Assembly (NCBI GenBank): GCA_002323795.1
Contig: DCPZ01000003.1
Span: forward strand, 1-28,042
From: Flavobacteriales bacterium UBA1531
GTDB taxonomy: Bacteria > Bacteroidota > Bacteroidia > Flavobacteriales_D > Sanyastnellaceae
Direction of reading: 5' to 3'
DNA length: 28,042 nt
The notes under the pieces are model-generated. The model saw only the letters and a list, made by a program, of their open reading frames with translations, was not told the origin of the DNA and did not search any database. Below, one piece after another: positions 7,797 to 16,066 of this stretch (its first letter is position 1; each line of letters starts with the position of its first letter). A program made the position numbers and the translations under genes.

Positions 7797-9014
7797 GTGT
7801 ACTTCAAGTTCATTTTAAGATATCATCCATTTCGGGTTTCATTCATCCTTGTATTCGCATTGGTGCAGGGTTGCCAGTCTCCTCAGGAGGCCCCCACATT
7901 TGGGAGCGAATCTTCGTTTAATTACCAGTCGCCGTCATTTGCTCAAGGATTTCGCTGGAAAATATTGGCAGCGCCGCCGGCGCAAGAGCCCATTTCGTGC
8001 TTGGAAATCTTTGATGTTGCGTTTGAGCATATCGAGACAACAGTTTACAGAGATTCGATCGCTTTTAATTTGGACTCATGCCCTAGTGGGGAACGAGTGG
8101 TTTTAAGGGGTGTTTCCAATGAAGATTTCCAAACACAAACGAGCCGCCAGCGCTCGAAACTGGCCACTTTAAGCACCACTCACGTCGCGTTGCTGGAGGC
8201 CTGGGATGACTCCCTGGAACACTGGGCGGGAGGTTCCTTTGTCGATTACATTCAGTCAGATCGAGCTCAATTGCTTCTTTCACAAGAAGAAGCAATTAAT
8301 TATGGAGGCAATCCAGAGTGGGATTTAGAAATGTTGATCTCTCATCAACCTGCAGCACTTTGCATTTATCCCTTCGGTAACCCAATCAATGATGCCAGTT
8401 GGGCTTCGATGATTCCCATTGTTCCTATTTTGGAATACCTCGAACCACATCCACTCGGTCGAGCTGAATGGATGAAGGCTTTAGGTTGGTTGGTGAATGA
8501 TTCTGCTTGGCATAGGTCGAATTTGGCATTTGACGAGATTGCCAGGAAATATGAATCGATACGTAATTCGAACAGAAATCACGATGAATTTCGGGTGTTT
8601 ACGGGAAGTGTTGAACAAGGTGAATGGCATGCGCCAGGTGGTGGTAGTTTCATCGCGACCTTGCTTCGTGATGCGGGAGTGACGTATGTTTTTGACGATC
8701 GATTGGGGCGAGAGAATGTTCGGATTCCACTTGAGGAGATGATAGAAATAGGTACCCAAGCGGATGCGTGGGGTTTGGTGTTGCAACATGCTGGTGATTC
8801 CCTTACGATCGAGAGTTTATTGCAAAAAGATGAACGCAATCGTCTGATTCTTCCGAACACGAGACGAGTCTTCGCTGCCAACACGACGCAATGTGATTAC
8901 TTCGGCTGGTGGGTTGCAAGACCCGACGCCATGCTTGAAAACTTGACCTGTTTGTTTGGAGAAGATTCTTGTGTGATGGATTCAGAACCTTGCTTCAATT
9001 GGCTTCCAGAATGA
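7797..9014 (+). CDS. Periplasmic metal-chelate/cobalamin ABC transporter substrate-binding lipoprotein
   Basis: The 405-residue product starts at GTG 7797 with an n-region containing K4, R8 and R13, a hydrophobic stretch VSFILVFALV and a lipobox-like VQGC (Cys26), so it should be an outer-leaf lipoprotein. The body fits the class III (TroA/BtuF/FepB-like) binding-protein plan: an N-terminal lobe with LATLSTTHVALLEAW, a long helix around LGRAEWMKALGWLV, and a C-terminal lobe with FIATLLRDAGVTYVF. That last segment is typical of siderophore, heme and B12 binders. It overlaps the permease gene by ATGA. The ligand cannot be assigned: iron-siderophore, heme or cobalamin are all possible. The alternative GTG start at 7773 would add eight residues and place the promoter element inside the gene. 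Five cysteines near the C-terminus are unusual. Confidence 0.82.
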   Translation: MYFKFILRYHPFRVSFILVFALVQGCQSPQEAPTFGSESSFNYQSPSFAQGFRWKILAAPPAQEPISCLEIFDVAFEHIETTVYRDSIAFNLDSCPSGERVVLRGVSNEDFQTQTSRQRSKLATLSTTHVALLEAWDDSLEHWAGGSFVDYIQSDRAQLLLSQEEAINYGGNPEWDLEMLISHQPAALCIYPFGNPINDASWASMIPIVPILEYLEPHPLGRAEWMKALGWLVNDSAWHRSNLAFDEIARKYESIRNSNRNHDEFRVFTGSVEQGEWHAPGGGSFIATLLRDAGVTYVFDDRLGRENVRIPLEEMIEIGTQADAWGLVLQHAGDSLTIESLLQKDERNRLILPNTRRVFAANTTQCDYFGWWVARPDAMLENLTCLFGEDSCVMDSEPCFNWLPE

Positions 9015-9997
9015 AGTACAGTCAAATCCTTTGGTTGGCTATTGGAGCGATTTTGATTTTGTCAATCAGTCACTTGCTGTGGGGATCGACCAACTTGGAA
9101 TGGGGAGGTATAGCGTCGTGGTTTAGTTCATCCCCGGAGTTATCGGCCACCGTTTTTTTTGAGGTGAGACTTCCTCGGGTTTTAATGGCCATTGCGGCTG
9201 GATCGGGTCTTGGAATCTCGGGATTGATGATGCAGACTTGGTTCCATAATCCTTTGGCGGGACCTTCTGTGCTGGGAGTGACTTCAGGCGCAGGAATGGC
9301 GGTTGCGATTGTGGTTTTGACGGGAATGGGAGGAGGATGGTTAGCCAATGCTATGGCTGCAAGTGTCGGGAGTTGGCTGGCCCTTGTTCTCGTATGGGTG
9401 GTGTCAACTCGTTTTCGAGGTTTGGCGTCCTTGCTGATTTTTGGTCTTATGCTGAATTATGTTTTAGGCGCTTTGGTGACGGTGTTGCAAGCGGAAGCAC
9501 GAGAAAAAGCATTGCAACAATTTGTTTTTTGGGGCATGGGGACATTCGGCCAGGCGACTTTGTTTACAGCTGGAATCGTGCTTCTACTTGTCTTGTTTTC
9601 GACTTTGTTGGCTTTCAATTGGCACAGGGATTTGGACAAGTGGACCATGGGTGAAATCACGGCAAGAAGCATGGGGGTTGATGAGTCACGATTGCGCCAA
9701 GGGCTTATTTTGATGACAGGATTACTTGCAGGGTCCATTACTGCGGTGTGTGGTCCTGTAGCATTCCTTGGCCTTGCCACACCTCACTTGGTTAAGTTGC
9801 TGACAGTGCATAGAAGCCATAAACGCTTGATTCCATTGACGGCTTTCGTCGGTGCTTTATTGGCGTTGCTCGCCGACTGGGGAGTCAAAGGGGTTGGAGT
9901 TTTTGATGGAGGGTGGCCGCTGAATGCGGTGCTTTCATTATTGGGTGCACCCATGGTCGTTTGGGTCCTTGTGCAACGGAATTTTGCGCACTCATGA
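9011..9997 (+). CDS. FecCD-type ABC transporter permease
   Basis: The 328-residue integral membrane protein is the permease of a class II importer for iron-siderophore, heme or cobalamin. It shows the FecCD (PF01032) blocks FEVRLPRVLMAIAAGSGLG, MMQTWFHNPLAGPSVLG, the central VFWGMGTF and the C-terminal CGPVAFLGLATPHLVKLL. About nine to ten hydrophobic segments are visible. The ATG at 9011 overlaps the stop of the binding-protein gene (ATGA), and the gene ends in an ATGA overlap with the ATPase, so the three are translationally coupled. An upstream in-frame GTG at 8969 lies inside the binding-protein gene and is unlikely to be used. Confidence 0.93.
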   Translation: MKYSQILWLAIGAILILSISHLLWGSTNLEWGGIASWFSSSPELSATVFFEVRLPRVLMAIAAGSGLGISGLMMQTWFHNPLAGPSVLGVTSGAGMAVAIVVLTGMGGGWLANAMAASVGSWLALVLVWVVSTRFRGLASLLIFGLMLNYVLGALVTVLQAEAREKALQQFVFWGMGTFGQATLFTAGIVLLLVLFSTLLAFNWHRDLDKWTMGEITARSMGVDESRLRQGLILMTGLLAGSITAVCGPVAFLGLATPHLVKLLTVHRSHKRLIPLTAFVGALLALLADWGVKGVGVFDGGWPLNAVLSLLGAPMVVWVLVQRNFAHS

Positions 9998-10695
9998 GTA
10001 CGCAACATTCGAATCATAAGGAGCATGCGATTCGAGCATCTGGCCTATCAGTCGGTTACCTGGGTCATTCGAATGTTTTGTCGGATCTATCCTTCGAATG
10101 GCGTGGGAAAGGCATTCATCTGATCATTGGAGAGAATGGCTCCGGCAAAAGCACTTTGATCCGAACGTTGGCAGGGCTTCAGAACCCTACAGCTGGCCAT
10201 GCAATTTGGGACGAAGAAGACGTAAGCAGCATTGCCTCACCTCGTCGAATTTTAAAAATGGCTTTTGTTCAGAGTATTCCGCCGCGTCAGTCTGAGTTGA
10301 CGGTAGATGAGGCACTGGCATTAAATGAATCAGATCAAGCTAAAGTCCATGACTGGCTGTCCGCCTTTGGTTTACTTCAAATGCGGCATAAATCGCTCTG
10401 TGAACTCAGTGATGGATTGGCACAGCGCGTGATGCTCGTGCGGGCCATTTTACAAGATACGCCTTGGATTTTGATGGATGAGCCTACAGCTTTTTTGGAT
10501 GTTAAATCTCGGCAAGTGATGTGGTCGCATTTGTCAGCACTGGTTCAAAAGGGGAGGCATATCATGGTTTCCAGTCACGATTATCATCTGCTCCAGGGAA
10601 ATCTGGATTTGACCAGCGTTACTGCGATCGCATCACATGGATTAATATCACTTGACCCCGCCGGTTCATTCGAAGAATGGAATGCGAGTATTTGA
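9994..10695 (+). CDS. ABC transporter ATP-binding protein (metal chelate/cobalamin importer)
   Basis: The 233-residue ATPase energises the preceding permease at the cytosolic face. It has Walker A GENGSGKST (46-54), a signature loop LSDG (138-141; the canonical LSGG with Asp for Gly), Walker B WILMDEP with catalytic Glu163, a D-loop around FLD, and switch His195 in SSHD. The length is short for BtuD/FhuC (about 250), the C-terminus being trimmed. ATG 9994 overlaps the permease stop. With the binding protein and permease this makes a full inner-membrane importer. A TonB-dependent receptor, needed for passage across the outer membrane, is not in the window. Confidence 0.92.
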   Translation: MSTQHSNHKEHAIRASGLSVGYLGHSNVLSDLSFEWRGKGIHLIIGENGSGKSTLIRTLAGLQNPTAGHAIWDEEDVSSIASPRRILKMAFVQSIPPRQSELTVDEALALNESDQAKVHDWLSAFGLLQMRHKSLCELSDGLAQRVMLVRAILQDTPWILMDEPTAFLDVKSRQVMWSHLSALVQKGRHIMVSSHDYHLLQGNLDLTSVTAIASHGLISLDPAGSFEEWNASI

Positions 10696-10752
10696 TCGAA
10701 AAGTTTAGCAAGTTTGGCATCATTGTTATCGAAAAAAAGGACGTCGTAATTG

Positions 10753-10760
10753 TAAATTTG
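10753..10760 (+). promoter_or_regulatory. -7 promoter element of the metallophosphoesterase gene
   Basis: A perfect TAAATTTG lies 16 bases upstream of the ATG at 10777, in the 81-base gap after the ABC operon. A good -33 TTTG is not visible at the expected spacing. Confidence 0.45.
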
Positions 10761-10776
10761 TTTCAACTTCACGTCC

Positions 10777-12024
10777 ATGCCCACCATTGCTCGAATGATT
10801 TTTGCTTTTGTCTTCATGTCTGCGATTTTGGCACTAGTCGAATGGCTTTCGTTTCGTTTATTGAGTCGTCGACTATCTGAACGACCAGATTGGTATCGGA
10901 TTCGAGGTGCTTGGTTATTCCTCATCGTGCTGATTTGGATTGCGTTTGTGATCAATGGATTCATGTGGCCCACGTGGCGTGCAACGCACCCACGTTTGCT
11001 CAGCTTCATGTCCATCTCATTCTTCGTCATCTTCATTCCGAAACTCGTGATGGCTGGGTTCGAGTTGTTAGAACTCTTGCGCTCGGGGGGATTTTCACTC
11101 GTCAATCGAATGGCTGGCAGTTCCCGCCCAATTTCACGAGAGTCGTTTTTAACTCAACTGGGTCTTGGCGGTGCAGGGCTGACATTTGCGAGTTTTTTAT
11201 ACGGGGTTACTTGGGGCAAATACGCTTATCGCGTGGAACGGATCAAAATTTCCATAACCAACCTGCCTTCGGCTTTCAACGGATTTAAAATCGTTCAGTT
11301 CTCAGATGCTCATTTGGGAAGCTTCGTCGATACGCCGGGACCTGTGCTGGATGCGCTGGAGGAAATCAATGGCTTAGCTCCAGATGTCATTCTTTTTACG
11401 GGGGATTTGGTCAATACCCATGCTAATGAAGCTGAGCCGTGGATTGAAGCGTTCAGAAAGTTGGATGCGCCCCTTGGAAAATTTTCAATCATGGGCAACC
11501 ATGACTATGCCGATTATGGCCCTTTCGAGGAATATGAGCGGGAGGCGAGCCGAAAGCGAATCAAGGAAATTCACAAAGAGATGGGTTTTCGTTTGCTGTT
11601 AAACGAACACCATCATTTTGAAAGAGAAGGAGAAAGAATTGCATTAATTGGTGTGGAGAATTGGGGGAAAGGCTTTCGCAGAAGTGGAGATTTGAAGGCC
11701 GCGATGGAAGGGAGTGATGCTGAATCGATGTTCTCCATTTTGATGAGTCATGATCCCACGCATTGGGAAGAAGAAGTGATGCATGGCAAGGCGCCAATAG
11801 AGCTCACATTGAGCGGCCACACACATGGCATGCAGTTTGGAGTTGAAATCCCATGGTTGGGCATCAAATGGTCTCCGAGCCAATGGCGCTACGAACGATG
11901 GGCTGGTCTTTACAAAGAGGCCAGTCAGTTCTTGCACATCAATCGGGGGTTTGGTGTGCTTGGGTTTCATGGACGAGTGGGGATGCCACCGGAAATTACA
12001 GTTTTGGAAATCGAGCAAGCATAA
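10777..12024 (+). CDS. Membrane-anchored metallophosphoesterase (YkuE/YaeI-like)
   Basis: The 415-residue protein has three predicted membrane helices (about 5-23, 45-63, 77-100). A short segment SRESFLTQLGLGGAGLTFAS (about 120-139) follows that resembles a Tat-type signal with only one Arg. The calcineurin-like phosphoesterase domain runs from about residue 165 on. All metal-binding blocks are present: SDAHLG (D177, H179), FTGDLV (G209-D210), MGNHDY (G240-D243), SHD (324-326) and SGHTHG (347-350), so it should bind two metals and be active. The closest families are YkuE and YaeI, some of which act on UDP-sugar lipids or phospholipids; the substrate here is unknown. The N-terminal bundle is longer than in E. 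coli YaeI but is common in Bacteroidota homologues. Confidence 0.9.
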   Translation: MPTIARMIFAFVFMSAILALVEWLSFRLLSRRLSERPDWYRIRGAWLFLIVLIWIAFVINGFMWPTWRATHPRLLSFMSISFFVIFIPKLVMAGFELLELLRSGGFSLVNRMAGSSRPISRESFLTQLGLGGAGLTFASFLYGVTWGKYAYRVERIKISITNLPSAFNGFKIVQFSDAHLGSFVDTPGPVLDALEEINGLAPDVILFTGDLVNTHANEAEPWIEAFRKLDAPLGKFSIMGNHDYADYGPFEEYEREASRKRIKEIHKEMGFRLLLNEHHHFEREGERIALIGVENWGKGFRRSGDLKAAMEGSDAESMFSILMSHDPTHWEEEVMHGKAPIELTLSGHTHGMQFGVEIPWLGIKWSPSQWRYERWAGLYKEASQFLHINRGFGVLGFHGRVGMPPEITVLEIEQA

Positions 12025-12071
12025 ATTGGTTCGGCGTAATATTGCGGTCGAAAGTTTAGAAAATAAATACC

Positions 12072-13760
12072 ATGTCAGACGATAAAAAGGTCATTTTTAG
12101 CATGCACAAGGTCAATAAGGTGACCCCAGCGGGCAAGCAGATATTGAGGGATGTGACCTTGGGTTTTTACCATGGTGCCAAAATTGGAATCCTTGGTGCC
12201 AATGGAGCTGGTAAGTCAACTGTGATGCGCATCATCGCTGGATTGGATGAAGCCTACACAGGGGATGTGACCTGGTCGCCCAATATTTCAGTGGGTTATC
12301 TTTCGCAAGAACCGGAATTGGACGAAAGCAAAACGGTTCGCGAAATTGTCGAGGAAGGGACAGCTGAAATCGTAGCCGTTTTGAAGGAATATGAAGAGAT
12401 CAATGCGAGGTTCATGGAGGATGAGATCCTGAACAATCCAGATAAGATGGAGGCTTTGATCAATCGTCAAGCTGAAGTACAAGATAAGATTGATGCATTG
12501 AACGCTTGGGAATTGGATACCAAGCTCAACATTGCCATGGACGCGTTGCGATGCCCTCCGGATGATGCCAAAATAGAAATGCTCTCAGGGGGTGAACGTC
12601 GCCGTGTAGCCCTCTGCCGTCTGCTGTTGCAGCAACCTGATGTATTGCTGCTCGATGAGCCGACGAATCACTTGGATGCCGAATCGATTGATTGGTTGGA
12701 GCAACATCTGGAGCAGTACACAGGCACTGTTTTGTGTGTGACCCACGATCGTTATTTCTTGGACAATGTGGCCAAGTGGATTTTGGAGTTGGATCGGGGT
12801 GAGGGCATTCCTTACGAAGGCAATTATGCCTCTTGGTTGGAACAAAAGACCAAGCGACTGGCTCAAGAAGAAAAACAGGCATCGAAGCGCCAAAAGGAAT
12901 TGGCGCGTGAGTTGGACTGGGTTAAGCAATCACCGAAAGGGCGACGTGTCAAGAACAAGGCGCGTGTCAATAATTATGAGAAGATGCTCGCAGAAGGGAC
13001 CAACGAGAAGGACGCAAGGTTATCCATTCCAATTCCCAATGGACCGCGACTGGGCAATCTCGTTATCGAGGCTCAAAAACTGCAAAAAGCATTTGGCGAG
13101 AAGCTCTTGATTGAGGACTTAAGTTTTAACCTTCCACCTGCGGGCATCGTAGGCGTAATTGGTCCAAACGGCGCGGGTAAGACAACCTTGTTCCGAATGA
13201 TCATGGACGAAGAAAAGCCTGATGGAGGTTCATTCAAGAAAGGAGAAACCGTTGAGATTGGTTATGTTGATCAGCGTCATGCTTCGATTGATCCTGAAAA
13301 AACGGTTTGGGAGGTTGTCAGTGGAGGCACAGATCAGCTCGAAATCGGAGGCAAGCTTTTCAATAGCCGTGCCTACGTCTCCAAGTTCAATTTCAACGGA
13401 TCCGATCAGCAAAAGAAGTGTGGCGTGCTATCTGGTGGTGAACGCAATCGTCTGCATTTGGCAATGACTTTAAAAACAGAAGCAAATGTGCTTCTGTTAG
13501 ACGAACCGACCAATGACATTGATGTGGACACCCTGCGCGCTTTGGAAGAAGGTATCGAATCATTCGCTGGATGCGCTGTTGTCATTTCGCACGATCGGTA
13601 TTTTCTCGACCGGATTTGTACACACATTTTGGCTTTCGAAGGAGATTCTCAGGTTTATTGGTTTGAAGGAACCTATAGCGAATATGAAGAGAATAAGAAA
13701 AAACGCCTTGGCCAAATTGGTCCCCAGCGGGTGAAATATCGAAAGCTTGTCCGCGACTGA
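12072..13760 (+). CDS. ettA: Energy-dependent translational throttle protein EttA (ABC-F ATPase)
   Basis: The 562-residue protein has two ABC domains in one chain and no membrane part. Visible are Walker A GANGAGKST (42-50) and later GPNGAGKTT, signatures MLSGGERRR and VLSGGERNR, and Walker B segments LLLDEPTNHLD and LLLDEPTNDID. An arm insertion rich in acidic residues lies in the first domain (roughly 95-145). The linker contains KGRRVKNKARVNNYEKM, and a C-terminal GPQRVKYRKLVRD matches EttA. The length (E. coli 555) and the YEGNYASWLEQK block separate it from Uup and YheS. EttA binds the ribosomal E site and gates the first peptide bond according to ATP/ADP level. A weak TAATATTG lies 27 bases upstream. 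Its end overlaps gluQ. Confidence 0.95.
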   Translation: MSDDKKVIFSMHKVNKVTPAGKQILRDVTLGFYHGAKIGILGANGAGKSTVMRIIAGLDEAYTGDVTWSPNISVGYLSQEPELDESKTVREIVEEGTAEIVAVLKEYEEINARFMEDEILNNPDKMEALINRQAEVQDKIDALNAWELDTKLNIAMDALRCPPDDAKIEMLSGGERRRVALCRLLLQQPDVLLLDEPTNHLDAESIDWLEQHLEQYTGTVLCVTHDRYFLDNVAKWILELDRGEGIPYEGNYASWLEQKTKRLAQEEKQASKRQKELARELDWVKQSPKGRRVKNKARVNNYEKMLAEGTNEKDARLSIPIPNGPRLGNLVIEAQKLQKAFGEKLLIEDLSFNLPPAGIVGVIGPNGAGKTTLFRMIMDEEKPDGGSFKKGETVEIGYVDQRHASIDPEKTVWEVVSGGTDQLEIGGKLFNSRAYVSKFNFNGSDQQKKCGVLSGGERNRLHLAMTLKTEANVLLLDEPTNDIDVDTLRALEEGIESFAGCAVVISHDRYFLDRICTHILAFEGDSQVYWFEGTYSEYEENKKKRLGQIGPQRVKYRKLVRD

Positions 13761-14586
13761 TTACATCGGGAGGTTTGCCCCAACACCTTCAGGACCATTG
13801 CATTTCGGCTCAATCGTCGCAGCAACTGGTTCTTGGTTGGATGCCCGTGTTGCAAAGGGACAATGGAAATTGCGCATAGATGACTTGGATGGTCCGCGTG
13901 TCGTCAAAGGTGCTGTGGATTCAATATTTAACATTCTCGAAGCATGTGGATTGGTTTGGGATGGGCAACCGGTTTTGCAGTCCTCGCGTTTTGAGCGTTA
14001 TCAATCAGTGCTGAATGACCTCATAGAACAGGACCTTACATACCAATGCGGTTGCAGCAGAAAAGACTGGCAAAATCATAGCGTGTACCCTGGCACGTGC
14101 CGTTTGATCGAAAACGAATTCGGGCGAGCCATTCGATTCAAACTGCTTTTGAATAACCTCCAATTTTGGGACCACGAGCACGGGCGAATTGAGGTTAATG
14201 TGGCTTCGGATATTGGCGATTTCATGCTCAAAAATGCACATGGTATTTTTAGCTACCAGCTGGCGAATGCCGTCGATGACGTTGATATGGGGGTCACAGA
14301 CGTTGTGCGTGGAGTAGATCTGATAACTGTGACAGCCGCACACCTCTTGATTCAGCGGGCAATAGGAGGTCATTCCATTCGCTACCGCCATCTTCCTCTC
14401 GCCCGTACAAGCAGTGGAGAAAAGCTTTCAAAAGCGACAAATGCTCCTGCGGTTGAGGCCAAGGATGCCTCTAAAACCCTGCAAAAGGCATTCTTGCATT
14501 TGGGTTTAGGAAATGTTGAATTGGATGCCCCTCCTCGCATGTTGGAATTGGCTGTTTCGAAATGGCCGCATCGCAAAAAGCTGTGA
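13747..14586 (+). CDS. gluQ: Glutamyl-Q tRNA(Asp) synthetase, TTG start
   Basis: The 279-residue enzyme is a truncated glutamyl-tRNA synthetase paralogue (YadB). It lacks the anticodon-binding domain and attaches Glu to queuosine in tRNA-Asp. Seen are YIGRFAPTPSGPLHFGS (6-22, HIGH-type signature), a zinc site C101-x-C103...Y114...C118, RGVDLI, and the KMSKS-like EKLSKA (225-230). The start was placed at TTG 13747 because it gives the family N-terminus exactly (in E. coli the YIGRFAPSPSG block also starts at residue 6) and no ATG or GTG lies nearby upstream. The gene overlaps the last 14 bases of ettA in another frame, so translation is probably coupled and weak. It converges on the thioredoxin gene with a 10-base gap and no clear terminator. 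Confidence 0.95.
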   Translation: MSATDYIGRFAPTPSGPLHFGSIVAATGSWLDARVAKGQWKLRIDDLDGPRVVKGAVDSIFNILEACGLVWDGQPVLQSSRFERYQSVLNDLIEQDLTYQCGCSRKDWQNHSVYPGTCRLIENEFGRAIRFKLLLNNLQFWDHEHGRIEVNVASDIGDFMLKNAHGIFSYQLANAVDDVDMGVTDVVRGVDLITVTAAHLLIQRAIGGHSIRYRHLPLARTSSGEKLSKATNAPAVEAKDASKTLQKAFLHLGLGNVELDAPPRMLELAVSKWPHRKKL

Positions 14587-14596
14587 AAGACCGGTT

Positions 14597-15139
14597 TTAT
14601 TCGCTGACCAGATTGTCGACGACATTGATCATCTCTGAAAACTCCACCTCGTCAAAAAGACGAGTGAGAAAAACAATTTCACCTTGTTCGTTCACAACGA
14701 CGTTGCGCGTCACACCGGATTTGGGCGCTGCGATGGCATAGAACAGAGATCCGTCAGGATCGGGAGCAATGGGATAGGTGATCTCCATTTGAGCTGCAAA
14801 TTGTGCGACCTTTTCTTTGGGTTCATCGAGATCCACCCCTAAAAGAATGAAGTTATGCTCGCGAAATGGAAGCCAGACCTCCTGTTCAAGATGCGGCATT
14901 TCTTTCCGGCACACTCCGCACCAGGATGCCGTGAATTGGAGAATGTAGTTGGTTCCGAGCAGCGACTCTCGGGTGAAAGTGTTGCCATCGATATCTACCA
15001 ATTCGAATGCAGGGATGGCATCACCGATGTGGACGATGTAACCGCGATCTTGAGGGACTTCTCTTTGTGCAAATCCCGCGAGTGGTGCGTTAATTATACT
15101 TATGAGAACAAGTGCTTGGAGAGTGAGAGGGTGTTTCAT
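14597..15139 (-). CDS. Secreted TlpA/ResA-like thiol-disulfide oxidoreductase
   Basis: The 180-residue protein begins MKHPLTLQALVLISIINAPLAGFAQ, a Sec signal peptide probably cut after GFA or nearby. The mature part is an AhpC/TSA-thioredoxin fold with the active site WCGVC (Cys74, Cys77) after FTASWC, and a cis-Pro region around SGVTRNVVV. It should act in the periplasm as a disulfide reductase or, in a redox-partner role, in cytochrome or envelope maturation. The ATG at 15139 is preferred over the TTG at 15142, which abuts the upstream stop; either is possible. It is the last gene of a four-gene operon, with no space between it and the hydrolase gene. Confidence 0.88.
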   Translation of the reverse strand: MKHPLTLQALVLISIINAPLAGFAQREVPQDRGYIVHIGDAIPAFELVDIDGNTFTRESLLGTNYILQFTASWCGVCRKEMPHLEQEVWLPFREHNFILLGVDLDEPKEKVAQFAAQMEITYPIAPDPDGSLFYAIAAPKSGVTRNVVVNEQGEIVFLTRLFDEVEFSEMINVVDNLVSE

Positions 15140-15142
15140 CAA

Positions 15143-16066
15143 TTATTGTTGACAAGGAAGAAACGGGCTGGGCAACTCGCAATAAAGGGCTGTTTCATAC
15201 AAGAATGTTCCGCCAATTGGTTCCGCCTGAATTGCTTTTTGAATAAATTCAACACAAGTGGAGATGGCATTGGAATCGCTCAAACAAGAATTGGCTAAAT
15301 CATGACCTCCATTGAGATAAGCATGCAATTCCACCTGAGGCAAACATTCGGCCAGTGCTCCTCCACCTTGAAGCAATAGAGCTCCTGGTGCGTTGCGCTT
15401 GCAGTAATGGTGTATCGCTTCTCCATAGGGCACTAGAGCATCGCAGGTACCGTGAAAAGCGAGGAGTGGAACATTGCTTATAGTTGTAATGGGTTCCATC
15501 CCGCCGCACATGCTGATTACACCGGCCACGCCTTTGACATGTCGGTGATAGACTGAGCAGAGGGCTGCATGACCTCCTGAAGAACTTCCACCAATGACGA
15601 TTCGGTTGGAATAATCAAATCTGAGCCTTGTAAGGGCTTGCTCCATATCTGCTGCTGCGGATTCTATAGCCAACTGCTTATCTAAGGAAGCGATCTCACA
15701 GTCAAAACCTCTGCCACGTTGGGTCAAACGATAATCCATGGAAGCAACATCGATTCCGTGCGATGCAAGGGCTTCACAGAATTGTACGTTTTGCGGATGC
15801 AGGCGCGAACCGGTAAAGAATCCTCCACCATGTGCAAAAATAAACAGGCTTTTCTCCGAAGGGTCAATGGTTGATTCTGCACAGGAATAAAGATCCATTT
15901 GCAGTGTACTCGTTTCATCAGCAGCTAAAAAATCGATGGTTCTATGCTGCACGACATTGTTTTCCGCAGAAAAATCAATAGGTGAAAGGGAGCCTGGTAA
16001 ATTGAATCCTATGGAATGAAAGAGGCTAGCGAGGGCAAGAATTATCAAAAGCGCATTGAGGCGCAT
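15143..16066 (-). CDS. Secreted alpha/beta-hydrolase (BD-FAE/esterase-like)
   Basis: The 307-residue protein carries an N-terminal signal sequence MRLNALLIILALASLFHSIG and is probably periplasmic or secreted. The catalytic set of an esterase is present: oxyanion HGGG (79-82), nucleophile Ser162 in GSSSG, acid Asp209 in HGTCDALVPY, and His255 in NGGHDL. Polyhydroxybutyrate depolymerase-like, feruloyl esterase (BD-FAE) and arylformamidase-like hydrolases share this order; the substrate cannot be told. Nine cysteines in the exported part suggest disulfides, which fits with a thioredoxin-like partner encoded directly downstream. Its ATG overlaps the xerD stop codon by one base (TAATG on the minus strand). 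Confidence 0.87.
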   Translation of the reverse strand: MRLNALLIILALASLFHSIGFNLPGSLSPIDFSAENNVVQHRTIDFLAADETSTLQMDLYSCAESTIDPSEKSLFIFAHGGGFFTGSRLHPQNVQFCEALASHGIDVASMDYRLTQRGRGFDCEIASLDKQLAIESAAADMEQALTRLRFDYSNRIVIGGSSSGGHAALCSVYHRHVKGVAGVISMCGGMEPITTISNVPLLAFHGTCDALVPYGEAIHHYCKRNAPGALLLQGGGALAECLPQVELHAYLNGGHDLANSCLSDSNAISTCVEFIQKAIQAEPIGGTFLYETALYCELPSPFLPCQQ

